From NCBI RefSeq assembly GCF_000442315.1, contig NZ_KE557320.1, positions 194,127 through 258,126 on the forward strand: a stretch of 64,000 nt of DNA, read 5' to 3'. The notes beneath the pieces were generated by a model. The model did no database searches, was not told the DNA's origin, and saw nothing but the letters and a program-made list of their open reading frames with translations. Origin of the DNA: Rubellimicrobium thermophilum DSM 16684 (GTDB lineage: Bacteria; Pseudomonadota; Alphaproteobacteria; Rhodobacterales; Rhodobacteraceae). The position numbers and the translations under genes are program-made. Positions 1 to 8,343 of the stretch are shown here, one piece after another (positions within the stretch are counted from its first letter, which is position 1; the number at the start of each line of letters is the position of its first letter).

Positions 1-2
1 GG

Positions 3-602
3 GGCGCGGGCGGGGCGGACTGGTTCTGGGCCCGCGTCTCTCCGGCGCTTGCCGATTCGCGGCCCGGCCGCCTGGCCGAGGCGCTGCAGGCCCTGGACGC
101 GGCCCCCGGCGGCGCGGCTTTCACGCCGCCGCGCCTTCAGGCCCTGCAGGAGATCGCCCATGCCCATGGGCGCGAGATCCTGCGCGCCACCGTGGGCACG
201 CGCGTCTCACCCGCTCTGGTTCTGGCGGTGATCGCGGTGGAAAGCGCAGGCGATCCCTCGGCCGTCTCGCGGGCGGGGGCGCAGGGGCTGATGCAGCTCA
301 TGCCCGCTACGGCGGCGCGCTTCGGCGTGCAGGACAGCCTCGCCGCGGCGCAGAACATCGCCGGGGGCGTGGCCTATCTCGACTGGCTGTTCGGCCATTT
401 CGGCGGTGATCCGATCCTGGCTCTGGCCGCCTACAACGCGGGAGAAGGGGCCGTGCGCGAAGCCGGCGGCGTGCCCCCCTATCCCGAGACGCGCGCCTAT
501 GTCCCCAAGGTGCTGACCGCTTGGACGGTGGCGCGCGGGCTTTGCCGGACCCCGCCCGAGCTGCTGTCGGACGGCTGCGTCTTCGTGGTGGACATGCTCT
601 GA
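3..602 (+). CDS. Lytic transglycosylase, C-terminal part (5' end outside window)
   Basis: This is a lytic transglycosylase of the SLT (GH23) type, which cleaves the MurNAc-GlcNAc bond of peptidoglycan in the periplasm. The frame is open from base 3, so the true start and any signal peptide lie upstream of the window. The SLT signatures are visible in order: the catalytic-Glu context AVIAVESAGDPSAVS, then GLMQLMPATAARFGV, then AAYNAGEGAV. The final stretch after the SLT fold carries two cysteines (in RGLCRTPP and SDGCVF) that could form a disulfide. It ends with TGA at 600-602. Which subfamily it belongs to (flagellar, conjugation-related or housekeeping) cannot be told from this fragment. Confidence 0.88.
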   Translation, partial: GAGGADWFWARVSPALADSRPGRLAEALQALDAAPGGAAFTPPRLQALQEIAHAHGREILRATVGTRVSPALVLAVIAVESAGDPSAVSRAGAQGLMQLMPATAARFGVQDSLAAAQNIAGGVAYLDWLFGHFGGDPILALAAYNAGEGAVREAGGVPPYPETRAYVPKVLTAWTVARGLCRTPPELLSDGCVFVVDML

Positions 603-667
603 AGGGGGCGACCTCCCGCCGGTTCGGCCGAATGCAGTTCGGCAGAATGCACCGGGGGGCAGAGGCG

Positions 668-682
668 TTTACCGGATCTTAA
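668..682 (+). promoter_or_regulatory. CtrA-like site TTTA-N7-TTAA
   Basis: The sequence reads TTTA, seven bases, TTAACC, matching the TTAA-N7-TTAA form of CtrA response-regulator sites. It lies in the 243-base gap between the transglycosylase and the convergent scoB. No credible plus-strand gene follows it, so its target is unclear; a small RNA is possible. A near-identical element is at 40294, and a related one precedes dprA. Confidence 0.35.
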
Positions 683-845
683 CCCTTTCCTGCGATGCTG
701 GCGGCATCGAATCGGACAGGGGTATGCATCATGGTGTCGGACAGGCAGGCAGCGGGGGCAGGGGGATCGGGCCCTGTCATGCCGTGCCCTGTCCTGCCAC
801 TCCCCTCGTCTGGTGCCTTGCGGCGGGGCGGGGGGCGGTTCGCGC

Positions 846-1475
846 TCAGTCGACGATGCGCGCCTCGGTGGCGGCGCGGATATCGGCGTCGGTGACGTCC
901 GGGGCGCATTCCACGATGCGCAGGCCGCCTTCGACCACGTCCAGCACGCCCAGATTGGTGATGATCCGGTCCACCACGCCCTTGCCGGTCAGGGGCAGGG
1001 TGCATCGGCGCAGCAGCTTGGATTCGCCGGCCTTGTTGGTGTGGTCCATTACGACGACGACGCGCCCCACCCCGGCCACGAGGTCCATCGCCCCGCCCAT
1101 TCCCTTCACGAGCTTGCCGGGAATCATCCAGTTGGCGAGATCGCCTTCCTCGCTGACCTCCATCGCGCCCAGGATGGCCATGGCGATCTTGCCGCCGCGG
1201 ATCATGGCAAAGCTGGTGGCCGAATCGAAATAGGCCGAATGGGGCAGTTCGGTGATGGTCTGCTTGCCGGCATTGATCAGGTCCGGGTCTTCCTCTCCCT
1301 CATAGGGAAAGGGCCCCATGCCCAGCATGCCGTTCTCGCTCTGGAGCGTGACCGAAATGCCTTCGGGGATGTAGTTGGCCACCAGCGTCGGGATCCCGAT
1401 GCCGAGATTGACATACATGCCGTCGCGCAGTTCCTGCGCGGCACGTGCGGCCATCTGGTTGCGGGTCCAGGGCAT
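846..1475 (-). CDS. scoB: 3-oxoacid CoA-transferase subunit B
   Basis: This is the beta subunit of a succinyl-CoA:3-oxoacid (acetoacetate) CoA-transferase, which activates ketone bodies or 3-oxoacids in the cytoplasm as a heterodimer with the A subunit. The 209-residue length fits the family. The catalytic glutamate lies in the hallmark [10 protein letters not shown] near residue 47, and [13 protein letters not shown] near residue 26 is the glycine-rich CoA-binding segment. The partner gene at 2586-3320 is on the same strand, but a histidine kinase gene sits between the two, which is unusual. The stop of that kinase is only 12 bases before this start, so all three are probably co-transcribed. 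Confidence 0.95.
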   Translation of the reverse strand: MPWTRNQMAARAAQELRDGMYVNLGIGIPTLVANYIPEGISVTLQSENGMLGMGPFPYEGEEDPDLINAGKQTITELPHSAYFDSATSFAMIRGGKIAMAILGAMEVSEEGDLANWMIPGKLVKGMGGAMDLVAGVGRVVVVMDHTNKAGESKLLRRCTLPLTGKGVVDRIITNLGVLDVVEGGLRIVECAPDVTDADIRAATEARIVD

Positions 1476-1487
1476 CGGTGCTCCTCC

Positions 1488-2537
1488 TCAGGGGGTGGTG
1501 GCGGGGTGATCGTTTCCGATCTCCGTCGGAACGTCCAGTGCGATGCGTGTGCCGGCCGGGCCGGAGGTCACGGACAGGTCGGCCCCCATTCCCTCCACGA
1601 GCTGGATCGCGATGCGCCCGCCCATGCTGGCCATGTCCGGCCATGCGGTTCCGGGGGCCAGGCCTATGCCGTCATCGGCGACGATGAGGGTCAGCCGTCC
1701 GTCCTCTGCGGCGGTCAGGCGGATATCGACGGTGCCGCTTTCGCGGCCCGTGAAGGCATGTTCGAGGGCATTGGTCACGATCTCCGACAGCAGGAGGCCG
1801 AGCCGTGCCGCCAGGTCCACGCTCACAAGGGCATGATCCGCGCGGAACTGGACGCTGATTCCGGCGCGGCCATCCAGATGGGCCACGGCATTGGCCACGC
1901 GCGACAGATAGGCCTCGAGGGGGATCCGTTCGCCACGGTTGGCAAAGCCGGCTGCGCTCAGCTCCTCATAGAGGAGCTGGAGGCTCTCCACCCGCCGGAC
2001 GAGGGATTCCGGATCGGCGCTGCCGCCGCGTGCATGAAGCCGGATCAGACCGACGATCATGGCCAGATGATTCTTCACCCGGTGCTGGATCTCGCGCAGG
2101 GCCAGATCGGGCGAGGCATTGGCCGCGCGTCGTGCCTCCTCTTCGGAAAGGGCCTTCTGGATACCTAGGAAATGGGTCACCTCGCCGTCCGGTCCGTGTA
2201 CCGGCGCGACAAGCAGGCGGTTGCGGAAGGGCCGTCCGTCGGCCCGGTAGTTGAGCAGATCGACCGAGATCTCGCGCCGTGCCGCGATCGCCTCGCGCAG
2301 CAGGCGCACCTGATCGGGGTCGCTGTCCGGCCCCTGGAGGAAGCGGCAGTTGCGGCCTATGGCAGCACTGCGTTCATAGCCCGTCACGCGCGAGAAGGCG
2401 TCGTTGACATAGACGATGGGATTGTCCGGCAGATTGGGGTCCGTCAGGACGAGGGAGACGCCCGCGCGCAGCATCGCATCGAAGGCCGCATCATCGGCCA
2501 GGACGCCCGGAACAGGCGTGGGGGTGTCGGGGGACAT
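1488..2537 (-). CDS. LOV-domain (blue-light) sensor histidine kinase
   Basis: This is a soluble sensor kinase with an N-terminal LOV (PAS-type) flavin-binding domain, about residues 18-130, and a HisKA_2/HATPase kinase, about 145-345. The LOV core is complete: GRNCRFLQGPDSD places the photo-adduct cysteine at residue 64, and Asn96 (LLNYR), Asn106 and Gln127 (FLGIQ) match the flavin contacts of known LOV domains. The phospho-acceptor is His152 in REIQHRVKN. The ATP site shows LSEIVTNALEHAF and VADDGIGL. There are no membrane segments. Related LOV kinases are known photoreceptors (for example in Brucella); the light response here is inferred. No response regulator is adjacent. It lies between scoA and scoB, apparently in the same transcript. 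Confidence 0.93.
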   Translation of the reverse strand: MSPDTPTPVPGVLADDAAFDAMLRAGVSLVLTDPNLPDNPIVYVNDAFSRVTGYERSAAIGRNCRFLQGPDSDPDQVRLLREAIAARREISVDLLNYRADGRPFRNRLLVAPVHGPDGEVTHFLGIQKALSEEEARRAANASPDLALREIQHRVKNHLAMIVGLIRLHARGGSADPESLVRRVESLQLLYEELSAAGFANRGERIPLEAYLSRVANAVAHLDGRAGISVQFRADHALVSVDLAARLGLLLSEIVTNALEHAFTGRESGTVDIRLTAAEDGRLTLIVADDGIGLAPGTAWPDMASMGGRIAIQLVEGMGADLSVTSGPAGTRIALDVPTEIGNDHPATTP

Positions 2538-2585
2538 GGGGAGGGCGGCTCCGATGGGGACGCGGTCATGCGCCGGAAGGAGGCA

Positions 2586-3320
2586 TCACGACGCCGTCCC
2601 GGGGCCTGTCCCTTCGCTCGGCGTCGGTCTGGGACGGGTCGTGCGCTGTTCGATGCGCTTCTCGTGCTGGCCCTGGATCAGGCGGTGGACATAAATGCCG
2701 GGCAGATGAATGCAATCGGGGTCGAGGGTGCCGACCGGCACGATCTCCTCGACCTCGGCCACACAGACCTTTCCGCAGGTCGCGGCGGGGACATTGAAGT
2801 TGCGCGCCGTCTTGCGGAACTGGAGGTTGCCGGTGGGGTCGGCGCGCCAGGCCTTGACGATGGCGAGATCGGCCACGATCGCCCGTTCGAGGATGTAGGT
2901 CCTGCCGTCGAATTCCTTGTGCTCCTTGCCCTCGGCCACGATGGTGCCCACCCCCGTGGGGGTATAGAAGGCGGGGATCCCCGCGCCGCCGGCCCGCATC
3001 CGCTCGGCCAGGGTGCCTTGGGGGTTGAATTCGAGTTCCAGCTCGCCTGACAGGTATTGGCGCATGAACTCGGCATTCTCGCCCACATAGGAGGACATCA
3101 TCTTCCGGATCTGCCGCGTCTCCAGCAGGATGCCCAGACCGAAGCCGTCCACGCCGGCGTTGTTGGACGCAACGGTGAGATCCTTCGTCCCTGCATCGCG
3201 GATGGCGGCGATCAGCAGCTCGGGGATGCCGCAGAGGCCGAACCCGCCTGCGGCGATGGTCATGCCGTCGAACAGCAACCCTTCGAGTGCGGCGCGTGCG
3301 TCCGGATAGACCTTGTTCAT
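2586..3320 (-). CDS. scoA: 3-oxoacid CoA-transferase subunit A
   Basis: This is the alpha subunit of the 3-oxoacid CoA-transferase and partner of ScoB. I chose the start at 3320 (protein begins [15 protein letters not shown]) because the family begins here; the frame stays open upstream into topA but encodes nothing similar. The hallmark [10 protein letters not shown] lies near residue 28 and [12 protein letters not shown] near residue 51. The protein is 244 residues, slightly longer than the usual 230-235, with an Arg/Thr/Pro-rich tail. It is the first gene of scoA-LOV kinase-scoB. Confidence 0.94.
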   Translation of the reverse strand: MNKVYPDARAALEGLLFDGMTIAAGGFGLCGIPELLIAAIRDAGTKDLTVASNNAGVDGFGLGILLETRQIRKMMSSYVGENAEFMRQYLSGELELEFNPQGTLAERMRAGGAGIPAFYTPTGVGTIVAEGKEHKEFDGRTYILERAIVADLAIVKAWRADPTGNLQFRKTARNFNVPAATCGKVCVAEVEEIVPVGTLDPDCIHLPGIYVHRLIQGQHEKRIEQRTTRPRPTPSEGTGPGTAS

Positions 3321-3421
3321 CCTCACCCTCCCGCGGCACCTGCCCATTGCCGGGCCGGCCCCCCCGGCCCGGCGCCACGGACCGTAGCGCTGCAGCGCCG
3401 CAAGGAAAAGAGGCGGATGCG

Positions 3422-6141
3422 TCATTCCTCGATCCGGTCCGGCTTGCCCGAGGCCGGTCGGGCCGTTGCCTTGCGGGCAGCGGTCCTCCCGGTCGCCGAC
3501 CGTCCGGCGGATGTGCCCTCTGGGGCCGGGGCGGCCGTTTTCGCAGAGGCCTTCTTCGCTGTGCGTCTGGCGGCAGTCTTGGCCGGATCGGCGGCCGTTG
3601 CGGTCTTCCCGGTCGTGCCTCTGCCCTTGCTGCCCTTGCGCCCTGCCGCGGGGGCAGCGGTCTTCGCCTCGATCAGGGCCAGGGCGTCCTCGAGCGTCAG
3701 CGTCTCGGGGTCGCGCTCGCGCGGAATGGTGGCATTGATCTTGCCCCATTTGACATAGGGGCCGTAGCGGCCGGGCATCACCTGGATCTCGCCCCCTTCG
3801 GGATGCTCGCCAAGGCTCCGCCCTGCGGGCAGGGCGGATCGCGCACCGGCTCCGCGCCGTCCGGCCGCCTTCTGTGCGAGCAGCTCGACGGCCCGGTTCA
3901 TGCCGATCTCCCAGACATCCTCGACCGAGGGCAGGGTCGCATAGAGGGTCCCGTGCCTGACATAGGGGCCGAAACGTCCGATCCCCGCCTCGACCGGTGC
4001 GCCATCCTCGGGATGGGTGCCCACCTGGCGCGGCAACGACAGAAGCCGCAGCGCAGACTCGAGCGTCATCTCCTCGGGCCGCCATCCGCGGGGCAGGGAT
4101 GCGCGGGGTGGCTTGGGATTGTCGGCCGTCGCCTCGCCGCGCTGCACATAGGGGCCGAAGCGTCCGTCCCGCAGCCAGATCGGTTCGCCCCCGTCCTCGC
4201 CGAGAAGGCGTTCACCCGCCGGCGCCGCCTCGGCATCCTCGGGCGGGGGGCCGAAGGGGCGGGTATAGCGGCATTCGGGATAGCGCGAGCAGCCGATGAA
4301 GGCGCCGCCCGTGCGGGCGGTGCGCATCGACAGCCGCCCTTCGCCGCAGGCCGGGCAGCGGCGCGGATCGCCCCCGTCGGCCCGCGGGGGATAGAGATGC
4401 GGCGCCAGCACCGCATCGATCCGCTCCAGCACCTCGCCGATGCGCAGATCGGCGGTCTCTGCCAGCGCGGCGGAAAAGTCCCGCCAGAAATCCGAGAGAA
4501 CCGTCTTGTAGTCGGTCTGTCCCGCGCTCACCTGATCGAGGCGATCCTCGAGGCTCGCGGTGAAGTCGTATTCGACATAGCGCGGGAAATAGGTCGCCAG
4601 GAACGCCGTCACGAGGCGCCCCTTGTCCTCGGGGATCAGGCGTCCGCCTTCCTTGCGGACATATTCGCGTTCCTGGATCGTCGAGACGATCGTGGCATAG
4701 GTGGAGGGGCGGCCGATGCCCAGTTCCTCCATCCGCTTGACGAGGGTCGCCTCGGTATAGCGTGGCGGTGGTTCGGTGAAATGCTGCGCGGGCGTGACGG
4801 AACCTTCTCCGCCCCTTCGCCGGCGGCCATCGGGGGCAGGCGCGCGTCGTCCTCTCCGCTGTCGGGGGTGTCGTCGCGCCCTTCGGTATAGACGCGCATG
4901 AAGCCGTCGAAGAGCACGACCTGCCCCGTGGCGCGCAGCCCCACCTGGCCGTCGGCAGAGCCGATCTCGACGGTCGTGCGTTCCAGCCGGGCCTCGGCCA
5001 TCTGGCTGGCCAGCGTGCGCTTCCAGATCAGGTCATAGAGCCGGCGCTGATCGGCATCGGCGATTCGGAGCGATTCGGCATCCCGCGCCATGTCGGTTGG
5101 CCGGATGCATTCATGCGCTTCCTGGGCGTTCTTCGCCTTGTTCTTGTAGAGCCGCGGGGCCTTGGGAACGTAATCGGCGCCGAACCGTGCGCGAATCGCC
5201 TCGCGCGTGGCGGTGACGGCCTCGGGTGCCATGTCGATGCCGTCGGTGCGCATGTAGGTGATCAGACCCGCCTCGTAGAGACGCTGGGCCGCCGCCATCG
5301 TCGCCTTGGCCCCGAGGCCGAGCTTGCGCGAGGCTTCCTGCTGCAGCGTGGAGGTCATGAAGGGCGGCGCCGGATGGCGCGAGGCAGGCCGGGCCTCGAC
5401 CGAGAGGATCGACAGGTCGCGGTGGCGCACCGCCTCGACCGCGAGGGAGGCGGCCGCCTCGTCGGCGAGGTCGAAGCGATCGAGCTTCCTTCCCCCGAGC
5501 GAGACCAGCCGGGCCGTGAACTCCTTGCCGCGGATGGTGCGCAGCACGGCCTCGACGGTCCAGTATTCGCGCGCACGGAAGGCTTCGATCTCCATCTCGC
5601 GATCGACAATGAGCCGCAGGCAGACGGACTGGACACGCCCTGCCGATTTCGCGCCGGGCAGCTTGCGCCACAGGACGGGCAACAGGTTGAACCCCACCAG
5701 ATAGTCGAGCGCACGCCGCGCCAGATAGGCCTCGACCAGGGCGCGATCCACCTGACGGGGGTGCTTCATCGCCTCGGTGACCGCGGCCTTGGTGATGGCA
5801 TTGAAGGTGACGCGGCTGACCACGCTGTCCTTGCGGAGCGCCTTGCGCTCCCGCAGGGCCTCGGTCAGATGCCAGGAGATCGCCTCACCCTCGCGGTCCG
5901 GGTCGGTGGCCAGGATCAGCTCGGGGTCATCCTTCAGCGCGTCGGCGATGGCCTTGAGGTGCTTGCGCGATTCGGTCGCCACCTCCCATTCCATCGCGAA
6001 GTCCCTCTCGGGATCGACCGAGCCATCGCGGGCCGGCAGGTCGCGGACATGACCGTAACTGGCCAGCACGGTATAGTCGCGCCCCAGATAGCCGTTGATC
6101 GTCTTGGCCTTGGCCGGAGACTCGACGACGACAACGGGCAT
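3422..6141 (-). CDS. topA: DNA topoisomerase I (apparent frameshift near 4800)
   Basis: Type IA topoisomerase relaxing negative supercoils. It starts [15 protein letters not shown] with the TOPRIM domain (DPDREGE at about residues 80-86). The catalytic tyrosine is Tyr296 in [10 protein letters not shown]. The C-terminal half has a C4 zinc ribbon (CPACG ... GCSRYPEC), three GPYV-type repeats of the bacterial TopA C-terminus ([21 protein letters not shown]), and a Lys/Ala-rich basic tail. The frame breaks near 4799-4800: one missing base (CC for CCC on the coding strand) would join ...GAEKV to [15 protein letters not shown] and restore about 906 codons. As topA is normally essential and both halves are well conserved, a sequencing indel is more likely than real loss. 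It follows dprA, as in many Rhodobacterales. Confidence 0.93.
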
Positions 6142-6181
6142 GGGCACACTCCGTCCGGGCAGGGGGCGGTCTGGGGCGGCG

Positions 6182-6218
6182 GTATGCGGGGGGGGCTCCG
6201 GGATTGTCAATCCGGAGC
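6182..6218 (-). promoter_or_regulatory. Candidate topA promoter inside an inverted repeat
   Basis: Between dprA and topA an 11-base inverted repeat (GCTCCGG(G)ATTG, T, CAATCCGGAGC; 6195-6218) has one bulged base. On the minus strand it contains a perfect TTGACA (6210-6205), with a weak -10 (GCATAC) 17 bases on, ending about 40 bases before the topA start. It could be the topA promoter with an overlapping operator; a dprA transcript hairpin is the alternative, but no T-run follows. Confidence 0.4.
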
Positions 6219-6275
6219 TGACGGGGCTGACCGGGACGGGACCGCACAGGCGGACAAAAACAGGGGAGACCGGCA

Positions 6276-7478
6276 TCATCCCCCCCTGGCCAGCAGGCCG
6301 CCGGGCTGGCGCCGGATGAGGCCCTCGATCTCGAGATCGAGCAGCACGGGAGCAACCGTGGCAAAAGGGATGGCCAGATCGCGGATGAGCTGATCTTCGG
6401 CCAGGGGAGAGGGGCCGAGACGCTCGAGGATGCGGCTGCGCAGATCCGTCGCCCTCGTCGGGGCGGAGGAGGGAGCGGCCACAGCCGGTGGCGGGGACAG
6501 AGACAGGCTGCAGGGCGCATTCCCGGATGCCGGGGCCGGGGCCGGCAGGGATGCGCCCCACCTCATCCCGGCAAGAGCCGGGGCAAGCGCTTCTTCCACA
6601 TCGGCGGCGGAGCGGACCAGTGTCGCCCCGTCCCGGATCAGCGTGTTGCAGCCAGATGCGCGGGGATCCAGCGGATGGCCCGGGACGGCCATCACCTCCC
6701 GCCCCTGGTCGCTCGCCTGCCGGGCGGTGATGAGCGAGCCGGATCGTTCGGCGGCTTCGACCACGACGACGCCCAGCGACAGCCCCGCGATGATGCGGTT
6801 GCGAGCGGGGAAATGCCGGGCCTGCGGCTCCATCCCGACGGGATGTTCGGACAGGCGCAGGCCCTGTTCGGCGATGCGGGCGGCAAGTCCTGCATTTTCC
6901 GGCGGGTAGATGTGATCGACCCCCCCCGCCATCACCGCGACGGTGCCGGTCGGCAGGGCCGCCTCATGCGTGGCCGTGTCGATGCCGCGGGCGAGGCCCG
7001 AGACGATGACGAATCCCTTCTCCCCCAGCCCGGCGGCCAACGAGCGCGCCATGCGCAGGCCCAGAGAGGAGGCGTTGCGCGACCCCACCAGGGCGACCAT
7101 CGGACGGGAGAGCAAGGCGACATCGCCCAGCGCCCAAAGGAGGGGCGGCGCATCAGGCAGAAGGGCAAGGGCGGGCGGATAGTCCGCATCCCCCCGCAGC
7201 AGCAGCCGCGCCCCCTGGGCCAGACCGCGGCGGTATTCGGCAAGGGCCACCCCCTCGGGGCAGGGGGCATAGTCCTCGATTCCGGCGGCGCGGGCCACCG
7301 ACGGAAGGGCCCGCAGGGCGGCGCGGGCCGATCCGTGTTCGGCCAGAAGGCGGAAGAAGGTCGTCACGCCCACCCGGCGCGAACGCAGCAGGCGAAGCCA
7401 GGCAAGGCGTTCCTCCTCCTGCTGGATCACGGCAGGGCGGCCTGCGTTGCCGGTTGGTGCTGATCTGTCCAGGGCCAT
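6276..7478 (-). CDS. dprA: DNA-processing protein DprA
   Basis: DprA binds incoming single-stranded DNA and loads RecA during natural transformation; in Rhodobacter capsulatus it is also needed to receive DNA from gene transfer agents. The 400-residue protein has an N-terminal helical SAM-like region (EERLAWLRLLRSRRVGVTTFFRLL), the central Rossmann fold (VALVGSRNASSLGLRMARSL, then VSGLARGIDTATHEAAL, then GGVDHIYPPENAGL) and a C-terminal winged-helix DML1-like segment (LGPSPLAEDQLIRDLAI). A Pro/Ala/Ser-rich linker of about 40 residues separates the last two. A CtrA-like site sits about 45 bases upstream of the start, which fits CtrA control of DNA-uptake genes in this order. Confidence 0.95.
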   Translation of the reverse strand: MALDRSAPTGNAGRPAVIQQEEERLAWLRLLRSRRVGVTTFFRLLAEHGSARAALRALPSVARAAGIEDYAPCPEGVALAEYRRGLAQGARLLLRGDADYPPALALLPDAPPLLWALGDVALLSRPMVALVGSRNASSLGLRMARSLAAGLGEKGFVIVSGLARGIDTATHEAALPTGTVAVMAGGVDHIYPPENAGLAARIAEQGLRLSEHPVGMEPQARHFPARNRIIAGLSLGVVVVEAAERSGSLITARQASDQGREVMAVPGHPLDPRASGCNTLIRDGATLVRSAADVEEALAPALAGMRWGASLPAPAPASGNAPCSLSLSPPPAVAAPSSAPTRATDLRSRILERLGPSPLAEDQLIRDLAIPFATVAPVLLDLEIEGLIRRQPGGLLARGG

Positions 7479-7522
7479 GCGGGATTCCCATCCTCCTTCA
7501 GGGAATCAGTCTGGCATGGAAA

Positions 7523-7539
7523 GGTTAATATAAGGTTTA
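7523..7539 (-). promoter_or_regulatory. CtrA-like site upstream of dprA
   Basis: On the minus strand the sequence reads TAAA, seven bases (CCTTATA), TTAACC, a good TTAA-N7-TTAA CtrA half-site pair, ending 45 bases before the dprA start codon. The bases just after it (TTTCC, then TGCC) also match the elements at 668 and 40294. Confidence 0.5.
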
Positions 7540-7565
7540 TGATCCCGGCTGCCGGCGCAGCGGAT

Positions 7566-8267
7566 TCAGCCGTTGCCGTCGCGCTCCGGTTCGATCTGCC
7601 CGCTGGCTCCGAGGGCCTGCGCCACGCCATAGCACAGCAGGGCCCAGGCTGTTCCCAGCGCCCAGCCGGCCAGCACGTCGGAGGGCCAGTGCACCCCGAG
7701 ATAGACGCGGCTGATCCCGACCGCGATGACGATCGATGCGGCCAGCACGAGATAGAGGGCCTTGAGCCGCCGCCGCGGTTCGGCCCGGGCGAGCATCGCG
7801 GCCAGCGTCAGCCAGGTTGCCGCGGACATCATCGCATGACCCGAGGGGAAGGAGGCGGTGAGGGCTTCGGTTCCCCAGGGGACAAGATCGGGGCGCGGCC
7901 GGTCGAACAGGGTCTTGAAGGCAGAGGACAGAAGCTGTCCGCCCGCGACGGCCGTGGCCAGCAGTCCGGCCGAACGCGGCTGCCCCCGCACGACCAGAAC
8001 CACCAGCGCCACGAGCACCAGCGGCAGCAGGATGGCGACCCCGCCGAGAGCGGTGATGTCGCGCATGGCCGTCTCCACCCAGACGGGGCCGATCGGATCG
8101 GCAGGGTTGCCGGGGCTGCGCAGGGCCAGCAGCAGCGCCTCGTCAAGGGCGTGGGTGCCGCCTTCGGCCATCTCCGAAGCCAGTCTCGCAAAGCCCCACA
8201 GCAACAGAGCCACCGCCAGCAGCAGCAGCAGGCTGCGGGTCTGGATGCGGGCGAGGAGGCGGATCAT
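7566..8267 (-). CDS. PAP2-family membrane phosphatase
   Basis: A membrane phosphatase of the type 2 phosphatidic acid phosphatase family, acting on lipid phosphates such as phosphatidate or undecaprenyl pyrophosphate at the outer face of the inner membrane. The three catalytic motifs are present: KTLFDRPRPD, FPSGHAMMSA and SRVYLGVHWPSD, the last with the catalytic histidine. About six hydrophobic segments are visible. I chose the start at 8267 (MIRLLARIQ) because GGGAGA precedes it; an in-frame ATG at 8321 lies upstream without a clear ribosome site. Substrate is not predictable. Confidence 0.88.
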   Translation of the reverse strand: MIRLLARIQTRSLLLLLAVALLLWGFARLASEMAEGGTHALDEALLLALRSPGNPADPIGPVWVETAMRDITALGGVAILLPLVLVALVVLVVRGQPRSAGLLATAVAGGQLLSSAFKTLFDRPRPDLVPWGTEALTASFPSGHAMMSAATWLTLAAMLARAEPRRRLKALYLVLAASIVIAVGISRVYLGVHWPSDVLAGWALGTAWALLCYGVAQALGASGQIEPERDGNG

Positions 8268-8343
8268 GGCAATCTCCCGAAGAACTTGCGCAGCAGCTGG
8301 CACGGATCGATCCGCTGTCAACGGCCATGCGCCGGCCCCTGGC

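Noticed and set aside
813-2168. Long plus-strand open frame of 451 codons opposite scoB and the LOV kinase
   Set aside because: It is antisense to two recognisable genes and reads as His/Gly/Arg/Ala-rich sequence of the kind made by high-GC shadow frames.
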